Part shown: positions 34,044 to 46,000 of the stretch, piece by piece | How positions within the stretch are numbered: position 1 is the first letter of the stretch | Layout: the number at the start of each line of letters is the position of its first letter | DNA from: Bombardia bombarda | Taxonomy: Eukaryota; Ascomycota; Sordariomycetes; Sordariales; Lasiosphaeriaceae | Assembly: GCA_030512295.1 (NCBI GenBank) | Contig: JAULSR010000003.1 | Location: 2,666,001-2,730,000, forward strand | Length of the DNA stretch: 64,000 nt | Direction: 5' to 3' | Position numbers and translations under genes: made by a program | The notes under the pieces: generated by a model | Databases searched by the model: none | What the model saw: only the letters and a program-made list of their open reading frames with translations | Told to the model about the DNA's origin: nothing

Positions 34044-35502
34044 ATGAAGCTCAACTCACCAACGGCCCTTGCTGCTCTCATTTTGAGCAGCAGCATGGCA
34101 GTAGCCCAGCCAAGATGTATGTTCGTCCTTAGCAGCTTTCTCGCCTTTTCTCCCCTTCATCTTTTGTGTTTTCCATCATCTTACTGCCTTCCTATCCTAA
34201 CATACGACAGGGGACAACCACGGCCATGTCCACCGCATCTTCCCCGGCCATCAGCATGCCCCGTCTTTTGTCATTGACAACGCCGCTGCGACCGAGAGCC
34301 TCATCCCCCAGGTGATTGTCTACGTCGACAAGGAAGGCACCCCGTTCAAGACCATCACTGAAGGCCTGAGAATCCTCCCCTCGTCGGTGGCTGCCAAGAT
34401 TGGTCATCACACCAGTGCGCCGTCCGTCGTCGCCCATGTCACGACTACGCTGCAGCCGTCGACGCCCAAGCCGACAGAGAAGATTGACCTTGTTGCTTCA
34501 CCAGAAACAGCTGCTACGGCCGCTGCCGGCGCTGGTCTTCATCTAGATCTCAGCAACAACCTTGACAACGGCAATCAAGAGGTGAATGCCGTCCGTCCCC
34601 CCAAACCCAAAAAGGGCACACCCTCACCACCACCCCAGCCCTCGCCCTCCTCCGCCTCCATCAAGGACGGCACATCCATCAAGGACAGCGCCTCCCTCAA
34701 GGAAGACACCTCCTCCCTTCCCGGCGTCGCCTACGCCCCCTTCAACGCCGACGGCACCTGCAAATCCGCCAGCCAGATCTACTCGGACTTCCAGGAGATC
34801 GACTCGCAGTACTCGCTTGTACGCATCTACGGCGTCGTATGCGACCAAGTCGCCAGGGTGATACCCGCCGCGCAGAGCATCGGCGTCAAGCTCTTCCTCG
34901 GCATCTTCGACCTCGACAACCTCGACGACCAGATCGCCACCTTGGTGTCTGCCGTCAACGCCAACGGCGGCTTCACGAGCGGTATTGTCGATACAATCAG
35001 CGTAGGCAACGAACTAGTCAACAACAACCAGGCGCACCCCCAGCAAGTCATGGATGCCGTCGCCGCCGCGCGCGCGTCGCTCCGGTCGGCGGGCTATGAC
35101 GGCCCCGTCGTGACGGTCGACACCTTCATCGCTGTGCTGAAAAACCCGATCCTGTGCGACGCGAGCGACTACTGCGCCATGAACATCCATGCTTTCTTTG
35201 ATCCCAACACGTCGGCGGACAGGGCGGGCGCGTTTGTCGCGCAGCAGGTGGCGAATGTGCGCGAGGTGCTGGCGGACCGGAACCAAAGGGTAGTAGTGAC
35301 GGAGAGCGGGTGGCCGTGGCAGGGCAATGCGAATGGGCAGGCGGTTCCCGGGCGGGAGAACCAGGCGGCTGCGGTTAAGAGCATAATGCAGGCGTTTGAG
35401 GGCATGGAGACGGATTTGGTGCTGTTTACGGCGTTTAACGATCCGTGGAAGAAGGCGGAGGCGAATACGTTTTATGCGGAGCAGTTTTGGGGGATGCATT
35501 AG
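34044..35502 (+). CDS. Secreted GH17 family beta-1,3-glucanosyltransferase/glucanase (Scw-like)
   Basis: Exons 34044-34116 and 34211-35502 give 454 residues. A signal peptide covers about the first 21 residues (MKLNSPTALAALILSSSMAV, then AQP). Then follow a His-rich short segment, a Pro/Ser/Lys-rich linker with degenerate repeats (SIKDGTSIKDSASLKED at about 181-197), and the GH17 domain from about 203 (LPGVAYAPFNADGTCKSA). Acid/base Glu292 is in SVGNELVNN and nucleophile Glu389 in VTESGWPW. GH17 enzymes of the Scw4/Scw10/Bgl2 group cut and rejoin beta-1,3-glucan chains in the cell wall. No C-terminal hydrophobic tail for a GPI anchor is seen, so soluble or wall-associated secretion is inferred. 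The A-rich context (ACAATGAAG) supports the start. The intron is phase 1. Confidence 0.93.
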
Positions 35503-37035
35503 GTTGGTTCGATCGGCTGGCGTTGGTCGGTTAGGACAACGGTGACTATGCGTATCTTTGTTTGGTTGTCTTATTTCATGGGATGGGGGCGGAGAGATAT
35601 ATGTTGCTGTCTGGCCTGCTGATTCTAGACTTGCTGAGCGATATGAAGCCATTTGTAGGGTTATCCCAGCTGGTTCAGCGGGAAAGGCAGCTGTTTCTTC
35701 TTTTCTTCTTCTTTTCTTTTCTTGTCTTGTCTTGATTCTGAGGTTTGATGGGGGTTTTTCCTTTTGAGCAGCTATTTTCCTTATGTGAGGAGGAGTATAT
35801 AGACTGATGTTTATTACCTACCTCGGGTGAGGCAGGACGTTTCTTTATCCTAGTTCTCTTTCAATAAACATATTTGTTAGGTGCAACTGCTCAAGACAGA
35901 CTGGAGAGAGAGTAGACCAAGGATGAATGCAGACTTCATGGTTCAGGTGTTTATGGTGGCTGTCATTTGGTTATGAATAGTTGTATCCGCTCTGTTACGA
36001 ATGAATTTGATTTATTACTTGATAGTGTTTGCAGTCAAAGCCCTTATTGAAGGTTGGATAAAACTTACGCCCCCTCTGCCAGGCGACCTCCATCTGCTCA
36101 GATCATAACCAGCTGCCGTTGAGGGAGCCTTAAGAGCCATAAGATAATAAAAACAACAGTAGTATATTGAATTGTCTGACAAGAAAGGGGCTGATTGAAA
36201 GAAAACTAAACATCCTCTCATGTCTACCTAGGTATGTAATAGCTGAACCACACTAAGTAACACCATGAAGCCACCTAACAAAGTCCCAACACTACTTTGA
36301 TCAAGACCTTGATAGGTTGATCTAAAGTATGAATTTCAAATCTTGATAAATTCATATTAAAATTGGAATCTGTTATATTGGAGAGAAGTCTGCACTTATG
36401 GTCCATTCTTCGCTTCATTGACAACAATGGTTTGAAGGAGTATAACGTATCGGTTATATACTTATACTCATCCTGATTATATCTCACGGCAGTCTGAATT
36501 CTCGGAAGCAGTCAGCCGAGCCAGCAGCAGTTTGAGTCTGGACCCTTCAACAAACCTGACAACCCTGGTTCAACTAGCAAGCTGAATATTCCAAGTCAAG
36601 ACAAGCATGGTAGCATTTTAATGCACAATAGTCCATATACTCCACACCCAGACCCAACAAAGGATCACCAAAAATTCCACACTTGGCTGGTGATCGGCGG
36701 TGTGGGGAAGTCAGCCCAATTGAGTTTCCCGAGCTGCAGGACAGTGCCTTATTCCCCGGTCCGTTTCTCGGTCTTGTGATAATGTTTGTGCGAGGCAGAT
36801 CCACAAATATTGAGAACCAACCTCCGATATGCCGGACTCGGGGGGTGATTGGGCGAGGACACAGTTGGCCACGGAGCAGGGGCTCACGACAATCAGGCGG
36901 TATAAGTTGATCTAGGGCCCTTGGTGTTGATCCAACAGGACCCTGGACTTCACTTCTCTCGAATTGCTTCGTGTATAATAGCAAACGAACAGTAGCAGGT
37001 GTACTCTAGCCGGCCTCAACTCTCCATACTTCACC
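35503..37035. other. Intergenic region, GH17 3' side to MFS promoter
   Basis: 1.5 kb. The part 35700-36500 is clearly A/T-richer than its surroundings. A TATA-like box lies near 36974. Nothing coding is recognisable. Confidence 0.5.
36974..36980 (+). promoter_or_regulatory. TATA-like box upstream of the MFS transporter
   Basis: TATAATA lies 56 bases before the ATG at 37036. Position and sequence fit, but there is no transcript evidence. Confidence 0.3.
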
Positions 37036-38592
37036 ATGGAACCGGCGACTACTTCCGCGCCGGAAGCAGTGGGGCAGATCATGGCTTACAACAACGCCAG
37101 CAGCCTGGACGGCGACATTGAAAAGGTAACAGACACACAGACTCACACACACAGCAACAACCACAGACTGACAATCCCCCAGTCCAACACCCCAACCACC
37201 ACTCCTCCCACCTTCACCCCCGCCCAAGAAACCGCCCTCATCCGCAAACAAGACCTCCGCATCATCCCCCTCTCGGCCGCCATCTATTTTCTCTGCTACC
37301 TCGACCGCTCAAACATCGGCAACGCCAAGATCCTCAACGCCGCCGCCCACCACGACCTCCTCTCCGACACGCATATGACCGCCTCCCAGTTCACCATCTC
37401 CCTCATGATCTTCCTCGTCGCCTACGGCCTCTTCGAGGTCCCCTCCAACATCCTCCTCAAGCGCCTGCGCCCCAGCCGCTGGATCGCCTTCCTCATGTTC
37501 GCCTGGGGCGCTGTCTCCGCCGGGCTGGGCGGCGCTGACAACTTTGCCACTGTGACGGGCGTGCGCTTCCTCCTGGGGGTTTTCGAGGCGGGTTTGTTTC
37601 CCGGGCTGGTGTACTACCTGACGTTTTGGTACAGGAGTGACGAGCGGAGCGTGAGAGTGAGTTTCATCCTCGCGAGCGCGACGCTGGCGGGGGCGTTTGG
37701 CGGGGCGATAGCGTACGGAGTAGGCGGGGGGATGGACCAGGTCCGAGGCCTATCGGCGTGGCGGTGGCTGTTCATCGTCGAGGGCCTGCCGTCGTGCGTG
37801 GCGGCCGTGTTTGTGTGGTTCCTGATGCCGGACTATCCCGAGGAGTGCGCGGGCTGGCTGACGGCGGAGGAGCGGGCGGTCGCGGTGCAGCGGCTGGCGG
37901 TGGAGGGCAGCAAGGGGCACGACGGCGGCATGTCGTGGGCGGATGTGAGGGACACGCTGACGGACTGGCGGCTGTACGGGCACTACCTGGTGTATTTTGG
38001 GATCTCGACGCCGTTCAGCTCGCTGTCGCTGTTCACGCCGAGCATCACGGCCGGGCTGGGGTACGCGGACCTGCGGGCGCAGCTCATGACGGTGCCGCCG
38101 TATGCGGTGGCGTACGTGGTGTCGATACTGACGTCGTGGTCGGCGGACCGCAGCAACTCGAGGGGCTTGCACTCGGCGGCGCTGGCGACGGTGGGCGCGT
38201 GTGGGTTCCTGGCGTCGGCGGTGCTGCCGGCGGAGGCGTATCTGGGGAGGTATGGGTGTCTGATTGTTGCGTCGGCGGGGGCGTTTGCGTGCATCCCGCC
38301 GCTGCTAGGGTGGCTGTCGTCGAATATATTCAGCACGGGGGCGGTGGGGCTGGCGATTGCGTTGAATATTGGGCTGGCGGGAGCGCCGGGTCAGATTGCG
38401 GGCGTTTGGATATACAAGGCGGATGAGGCAAAGAGGGGCTATCCGACGGGCCACTGGGTGAATGCGGCCTTGTTGTTCATGGTGGCGGTCGGCTGTGTGA
38501 TGTTGAGGGTCTATTATGGCTGGAGGAATCGAAGGGTCGTGAGGGACCAAGGGGGTGCGGGTGCTGAGGGGGTGAGGCTTTTCAAGTATTGA
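37036..38592 (+). CDS. MFS transporter, anion:cation symporter (allantoate permease-like) family
   Basis: 518 residues in one open frame. After a hydrophilic N-terminus come ALIRKQDLRIIPLSAAIYFL and CYLDRSNIGNAKILN, the hallmark opening of the fungal ACS/Dal5-like group. Then follow LMIFLVAYGLFEVPSNILLK, RPSRWIAFLMFAWGAVSAGL, VRFLLGVFEAGLFPGLVYYL and about 12 membrane segments in all, with a central loop at about 285-310 that is rich in Glu, Ala and Val. Members carry allantoate, nicotinate, pantothenate, biotin and similar organic anions with protons at the plasma membrane; the substrate cannot be told from sequence. A possible 57-nt intron (37126-37182, GTAACA to CCCCAG) lies in the hydrophilic N-terminus; it is in frame, so removing it gives 499 residues. 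The gene is GC-rich in third positions like its neighbours. Confidence 0.88.
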   Translation: MEPATTSAPEAVGQIMAYNNASSLDGDIEKVTDTQTHTHSNNHRLTIPQSNTPTTTPPTFTPAQETALIRKQDLRIIPLSAAIYFLCYLDRSNIGNAKILNAAAHHDLLSDTHMTASQFTISLMIFLVAYGLFEVPSNILLKRLRPSRWIAFLMFAWGAVSAGLGGADNFATVTGVRFLLGVFEAGLFPGLVYYLTFWYRSDERSVRVSFILASATLAGAFGGAIAYGVGGGMDQVRGLSAWRWLFIVEGLPSCVAAVFVWFLMPDYPEECAGWLTAEERAVAVQRLAVEGSKGHDGGMSWADVRDTLTDWRLYGHYLVYFGISTPFSSLSLFTPSITAGLGYADLRAQLMTVPPYAVAYVVSILTSWSADRSNSRGLHSAALATVGACGFLASAVLPAEAYLGRYGCLIVASAGAFACIPPLLGWLSSNIFSTGAVGLAIALNIGLAGAPGQIAGVWIYKADEAKRGYPTGHWVNAALLFMVAVGCVMLRVYYGWRNRRVVRDQGGAGAEGVRLFKY

Positions 38593-41500
38593 TATCGTCG
38601 AGCGATCACCAGTATTGGAGTCAACATGAAAGCTTTCGTGTGTCACTTGAACATTAGTTCTTAGAGAGACATTTCATTGACTTGTGCATGGCATCGAGAA
38701 AATATGAACAGTCTCAAGGTAGCTCCTTCCCATCTCTGTTTCTCTGTTGAAGTGTTCTATGACAGCTCCTTCCGTCCCCTACCCGTATGTCAGACTGATT
38801 TGAGAGGCGGTCGTACCACAGTTTGCAGTGGTATGATCCCACCGTCCCTCGCTGGTCGCTCTTGCCTGTTGTCTATGTCGGCATTCTTTCTTCGTTCTTG
38901 ATGAGATTCTAGGTCAACGATTCACTAAATTCGGGCCCTGGAGTGGCATTTTCCCGTCACGATGACATTCTTGAAGCATCGTATCAAAATGCCCATCTGC
39001 ATCTTGCAGCCTGGATTGATCAAGTTTCAAGTCTTGGTTCTTGGGAAACCAAAGCTGGGGAAGACGGGGCCGACAGGTAGCGTGATGCTTAATCGCCCGA
39101 GATCAGCGCCTCTCCACTGCGTTCCATGTCGTCTCTCCACTGACTGGGCTGTCGGGACGGACCCCACGCGATCGCCGTTGATCGGTTCTATACACTGGTG
39201 GTGTAAGTTAATGGGGGTTGATTTGACTTCAACGTTGTAAGCATTTAAGATTTGTGGTTCATTTGGTGAAGAATCTCCAAAGATTGAGAATATCAACACG
39301 ACTTTACCTTATCTGACCAAGGCCTGTCAAGTGTCAAGCAGATGCAGTACCTCGGCCATCGGCAGGCACACTCCTCAAATCAACAGTTAGCTCCGCCTTA
39401 CTCCACATCGCGTCGCCCTCTTCAGACTTGCGCACACCTGTGGCTATCGGCGGGCAGTCGCGGCTATCTGTATTTGCTAGGGCTGCTCAACAGTCTAGAT
39501 ATAGAAGCTCCAAAGCCCAAGATAGTTCTTGTGCACGTGTAATCTGCACCTGAGGTGTCGCGAGGGGAGCACATGGAGACAAGGTAGGTAGAAAAGCTCG
39601 GGATGGGGTGGGGGAGGATTCGAGGATTAGAGGATTTGGATCATCTTGGCTGGCTCCTTGGCTATCTTTGCCGTGTGCTCTGCTCGATGCGGTAATCGAG
39701 ATGGCTGCGTACACCTTCCAGTAAGAAGCGGATTCCGCAGCATCCAAGAGGGATCCAATGTTGCATTGCATCAAGAAAACTGGACAAGAAAAAGGACAAT
39801 ACTCCGCGCGCCGCCGGCCGCACTCCGATATTATGGCGAAAGGCAAGGCCTGGACGCTGGAGAGAATTGGATTCAGCTGTGCCATGAACCGGAGGTGTCA
39901 GGAGTACAGTTGTGGCCACCGTTGGTTACATGGCAAAAAGCTTTTTTCCCCTTCTTTCCCACATCCAATATACCCCTGAGCCACCCACAGCTGGATTGAG
40001 CCGCTCTCTTGTCTCGCATACCACAGTGAAAGTACTTTGAGCACTGTGTAGGTAAATAATATACGAATAGGGAAGCCCCCTTGCATGAGGTGACGCTCGG
40101 GGAAGCTCCCACAGTCCTGTGTTACCTGCCGTTTTCTTCAAATGCGCTGGGTGGGCTCGGTCACAATATTACCTACTTTTTATGTCCCAGCAGAATGCTG
40201 AATAACAATGTTCATCTCGCCCACCACCACCCACCTGGGTGTGTATAATCTCCGTCCCTTCATGCGAGCGCCGGCCGGTGGTTGAGAAGCTGAGCATGTC
40301 TGCTTCCCAAATGGGCACTGAGACATGTTCCTCCATACCTACTCCGGGCTTCCTTCCTTCCTGCTGCAGCATGCAAATGCACCACATACACTGCTTATTT
40401 TGGTGTCTTGTCAACGGCGCTGGTGGCTGCAAGGTGGGGGGGAATGCCGCCGTCAGTGGCATCGGGCGGTGGGGGGTTTGGGTTTTGGGAAAGCACGAGC
40501 CATAAGTGAGCCGATCGATGTGAGGGGATGGGATCGTGGCCTGGATTAAAGTTCAAGGAACGACTGGTTGAAAAGGTTGCCAGCCATTTCATTTCCGAGT
40601 GTTTTTGGGTCTAGACTCTGGACTCTAGATTGGAAGTCGCGACCGATGGGCGATGCGGGGAAAGAATCATCCCAGGTAGCATTCTATCGTGCTGTATGCT
40701 CTGTGTGGTGTTAATCGGAGTGTTAATCGGGAAATATATTGACAAGAACCATGGTTTGGAGAACTCTGGATTCTCACACCGTGCGAGCCAGCGCCAACAA
40801 AGTCCCATCAGTCTTATTTCTTGCCGGGGTTTTATTCTCACCGGCCCAAAGAGTACGGCACCCGAGACACGGAACAGGCTGCGGCTTGTGGGAAGTGAAC
40901 GTCGCGTTCCGCACCTCCACAATTTCTGGCCACTGTTGGTTGTCGAGCACCCCAAAACTGACATCTCGACTTGATGGTCGTGTGTTTTCCTGGCACCAGA
41001 CGTCCAATCTCTTATCCTCATTTTGCTTATCCATACTGTGGTCGATGTGGTCGATGTGTCCGATGTGACCGCGACGGCTCGAGTACCGTACAGTGCGTAT
41101 CTATCCGCACTTCCCTTGCCCTTCCTTGCACCCTCTAGGCATCCAGCTCGTCGTTGTGCTGTGACAAGTGTCATAGCGTGTCGTCCATCCGGGTACTCTC
41201 CCTACATCTTATTACAGCCAAGTTATTCTTTTCCTCAAGGTTATGGATATCTTTGCGAATTTATCTGACGGGACATATTAGAATAGTCCCCCTGAGAGCT
41301 CTTATCAGTTAACCCCAGGCATTTCATCCTGGGCAACCCCGCTCTAGCGCGCTCAGGGTTCCTATCGGTTAGTGGTATGCAGCCCACGACCCCTGGAAGT
41401 CGCCCTCGAAAACGTGCATCGCAGGGCGTCCCTATGTAAATTCGGGTTCGGGTCACCTAGCTCGGGGCTCAAGCTGGCTCGCTAGACAGACGACAGCAGC

Positions 41501-43095
41501 AGTATCACTCTCACCACAGCAGCAAAAGCAGAAACGAACAAGGAAAAAGGCCCGGAAGTGCAAGGAAACTTCCTTGCAAGTGCCCAATATTGGGTACGGG
41601 ATATAGGACGTTAGTGGCCTGTAGTTGAGGGTACGTTCTGTTTCGTTCTCTGCGGTCATCTCTGGACTATTACGCCTAGGATTTGATGGGACCACTGGCA
41701 AACACCCAGCCAAGATGCCCCAGTGTGCTTCGAGCGTGCCATTGCAGATGCGGGCACCTTGGTCTTCCATCCTATCTCGCCGCGTCTTACCAAACTGCGC
41801 ACTGGACCACGGGCGAACCACAGCATCGCACTCACAATTTCATGTAGGATTTTCTGAGTTTACCCAAAACCAACTGTACCGTCGAGCCGGCCCTTTTGGT
41901 TCGCTTCGAACTGTTGTCAAACCCTGCATGCATATCGACCTACCTACCCACCTACCCAGGAACTGTAAACAGCAGCTCGCTTTTGCAAGACCCATCTACC
42001 ACAGCATCTTCATTCAATTCTTATCTTGTTCTTTCTCCCAAGGGCGACTCTGGAACATTCTGCCAAGTTGGTAATCTCATCAGAGGACCATCAAGAAGTC
42101 ACCTTTTGATATCCACCAAGACAGACAGCAGACTTGGAAGGGACAGGCGGGCGTGCTTCGTAGTAATCGGAAGCGATAAGATTGGACCCGACCAAGCGGC
42201 TGGTCGATATCATCCTGGGAACCCGGTAGGCCGCGAAAAAAAACAGTGTGAGTGGGTGGCAGGCACATCTGGTTACATCCCCTACCACACTGGAAAGAAA
42301 AGAAAGGGGGGGTCACCACAACCCAGCCACGAAGGCCATCCCGTCATCACCCACAACGCCGCATGCCAGAAGCAATTGCTGAATGCGTGCTGACCGTGGT
42401 TCTAGTCTCGACTGCATCTGCAGATATTATCACACACTCACATCAGCTGGCTGCTCTCCACAAAAGTCGTCCTGTCCCTTCTACCAAGCAACTTCGCGCA
42501 CCCATCTCTCCTGACTGACGATTCTCTCTCGCATCTTCTCGCAATACTGGCCTACCTACGTTCTGCCTCTGTTTTCGGCTGCCGAACCTGACCAACTCTT
42601 GGCAAATTTGACCCGAATAATCTTGTTGCATCACCCACTCTCTTTAAACTACTCTATTCTCGATCGACATAAGGCTATCCTTGCTCATCGATATCGATCG
42701 ATCTACCGCCTGGCGCAGCAACAAGTCGCCGTTTCTCGTTGTCAGCTCTAAACTCTAAGCTTCTACCCGCCACGAACGCGCATCTTCGCCATGGACATGC
42801 ATTAAGCTGGGCCTCCTGACATACAACGCTTCTGAAACTAGGCGGTGCCCGCCACAAAAAGTCCTCGCCATTACAGCAAAAGAGCTGATCGGTCAAGATT
42901 TGGTTCGGTATCTGAGGCTCACTTGCTGCCTCCAGTGGTTTCGCCCCCACCTCATTAAGGATATCATCACCGTCCTTATCGGCAGGCCGCGAGCGTGCAT
43001 TTTTCTTGCTTTTGCTATCCCACCAAGGCAAGGCACACTAATACTACTTTGACCATCTACATCTTGACCACTGTGTTGGCCCCCCAGCAGCAAAC
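38593..43095. other. 4.5-kb gene-poor region upstream of the DUF8004 gene
   Basis: No credible gene in 4.5 kb. It contains a 9-bp tandem repeat at 41038-41064, a GC-rich stretch with several short hairpins at about 41290-41440, CCTACC motifs at about 41938-41957, and a pyrimidine-rich end that is probably the promoter and leader of the DUF8004 gene. The longest chance frames (for example 41174-40611, minus) show no family signature. Confidence 0.5.
41038..41064 (+). repeat. 9-bp tandem repeat, three copies
   Basis: GTGGTCGAT occurs twice in tandem, followed by the variant GTGTCCGAT and the start of a fourth copy. Confidence 0.85.
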
Positions 43096-46000
43096 ATGTC
43101 TGGCCGCAGCGCGTATGTGCGTAAGAAGATCACAGAGACCAAACCCGGCGAGAAGGGCAGCGGTAGCGGTGGCGTGTTTAGAGGTCGCGCCAAGTCTAGC
43201 GCCAGTTCCGACAATGCCACTATCAGCGGAATCAGCGACTATCCGTCGCCGCCCTTGCCCAGTCTGCGGCAAGACCGAGACCGGGAGAGGGACCTAAGAG
43301 ATCGAGATCGTGACATCACCGGTGTCGGGACTACGAATGCGCGCTTTCTGAAATTCTCGGAGCCTGTCCGGGAGAGCGAGGTTATGAACTACCGCAACGA
43401 GATCACAAACTACCAGAACCATAGCGGCGGAAGCCATAGCGGGTCGAGCGTGGATTTGAGGAGGGACATGGCAGGTACACCGCATGGCAACAGGCCGCTC
43501 GAGGACTTTGCATACGCCCGGGCTAGAAGACCGGCGATCAAGACCGAGGACGTTTCTGGCATCGAGAAGTCGGGCCTCCGAAACATCTTGGACAAGAAGA
43601 GCGACGAAGTGCGCAAGGGGATTATGAAGACATTTAATTTTAAGAAGAAGGACAGGAAGGGCCATGATGACAAGATGATGGACTTTAGACCACCGTCTGC
43701 TGCAACCGTGCGGCCGATACCAAGCTCCATGTCGTACTCCAACGATTCGTTCAACAACTACGAGATTGACCCTTCCTACGACCAGCAGTACCAGGGGCAT
43801 AACAACCGCGACTCGGGGCATCCATGGGAAGACACGGGCAACATAGGCAGCATTGGCATGATGATGTCGCCGCCACCTACCTCGACCAGCCTCCCTCCCG
43901 TGCCCCCAGGCAACACACCCCCAATCAAGCGCTGGATCGGTGCCGGCAGACCTGTGCAGCGGTGGAACAAGCTGCGCAAAGACCCTGAGCTCTGGGACCC
44001 GAATGGCGACGTACTTGTCTTCTTCGGCTACAAAGGGCAGCAGCCGCGGCCGAACCCCTCGTTCCGATTGTCATCGCACATCATTGAGGCCACCGAGTCC
44101 CGCCATCTGATCACCATGCTTCGCGAGGGCTCAACCGAGGAGGACATCCTCATGCCGCCATCACCTATCGGTGCGCCGCCCATGCTGCAGCGGCACGCGC
44201 CCTACGGGCAACAACAATACCTCAACCCGCACGGCGGCGGCAACGGTGGCTACAGCCGCAGTGGCCAGCCGACACCGCCCATATCCGAAGACACCAGCCT
44301 GGGCGAGTCGGACGGCCAGATCTCGTACGAGATGTGGTTCCCCTCACCCGGCAACATGACCAAGCTCGACCAGCTGCGCCACCACATCACGACGCGCAAC
44401 GTCTTTGCCCTCCTCTACCACGCCTCCCTCGTCGGCCTGTCCCTCCACCAAGCCCTATCCGACCTGCACACCCGCCTCGACGCCTACATGCCCCCCGAGA
44501 CGGACAACGTCGGCACCATCATTAACTACCTCTCGGCGCGCGGCATTGACGACGTGCGCGGCGACCCCGAGACGGCCGTCAGCATCCTCGCCTGGAGCGA
44601 GGGCAACGACGTGCGCTGGGACGAGGGCTGGCGCGAGAGCTTCCTGCACTGCGCTGGCATGTACGCCCAACTCGAGACCTGCGCCGACTTCAAGAACGTG
44701 ACGCCCATTACGCGCGCATTGCTGGAGCGCGCCTGTCTCGAGACGCAGCTACGCGTGCAGGCGGCCGAGGAGCGCCTGGTTGGGTTCCAGTACGGGGATA
44801 TGTGGCCCGCTTCTGTGACTGCGACGAGCAACGCTGCGCCGGCCAAGGCGGCCGCGGACAGGCTGCAAAAGTTTCTGATGCAGTATTACACGCGCGAGTT
44901 CGGCATCTGGCCGCCCAAGGCGCATGAGCGGGGACTAAGCAGTGCCGATAGTGGCGACGATGACATGTGGCTGACGCGGACCATCGCGCAGGTACTTCAA
45001 CGAGACTTTGCTGCACTGTATGATTATCTAGTGAACCGAGACGTTGTGTGGGACGGGTCCGAGGCGCGGTCGGGGCGCAAGTGGATCATGGTGAGCGAGA
45101 GCAGCGGGATTCACCACCGGCGGCCGTTCGAGGCGGACACGGCGGACCTGCCCATGACGGACATGCTCATCGAGTTTGATAACAAGTTGAGGTTCCCGCA
45201 CATACCGCACCCGTACCCGTTGGTGCCCGAATCGATCCCGCCGGATCCGAATGTCTTTGTGTCGAATGGGAAGAAGGAGGGAAGTGGATCGGGGAATGGT
45301 GGTGGTGGTGGGGGAGGGGGCTTGTTCAAGTCGGGAAAGAAGAGTAACAACAACAGTAATGTCGCACCGTCGAGCGCCTTTAGCAACGGCTTCAACAACA
45401 ATGGACGGTCCGGCACGGGAGCCCTGGAGCGCCGGATCCAGCTCGCATACACGGAATCGACAAATATCTGCATGCTCGGCTCCGACTTTGCGCACTCAGA
45501 CCTCATCGACGCCTTCAGCAAGTTTGAAAAAGCGGACCGCGTCGGCGAGGTCGACCCGTCCACGGCGCGCCGTGGCCGCTGGGTGCTGATCTACGGCATC
45601 TTGCAGACTCTTGCGAGCGTGTCGGTCGACGCGCCCAATGTGCGCTACCACATCGACGTGCCCTATCATCTGTCGCCGAGGCTTAAAGGCGCCAAGATGC
45701 CGCCTTGGAAGACGGGTGGCGGTCCGTCCAACGCGGCAGCGGGAGGTGCAAACAACCCCGAGGAAGCAGCGCACGAGCTCAGTCACTGCTGGGTTGCGCC
45801 GAGGACGTGGAATGGCGGGAACAGTGCGCAGAACAGCGGAGCCGAGGAGAGTTCGACTGAAGAGGGCGAGGACAGGAGTCCGATTACGAGGGGGTACAAT
45901 TTTCCGAACCCGGGGAGTGGCGGGAGGATGAGACCGCCGGCACCGCCGCCGAGTACGGCTGGCAAGAGCTCGGTGACAGGGTATAGCGGCGGGTATTACA

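Noticed and set aside
41290..41450. Possible tRNA or other structured RNA
   Set aside because: A GGTTCGGGTC resembling a T-loop is present, but no acceptor stem or anticodon arm can be drawn; kept only as a hairpin-rich stretch.
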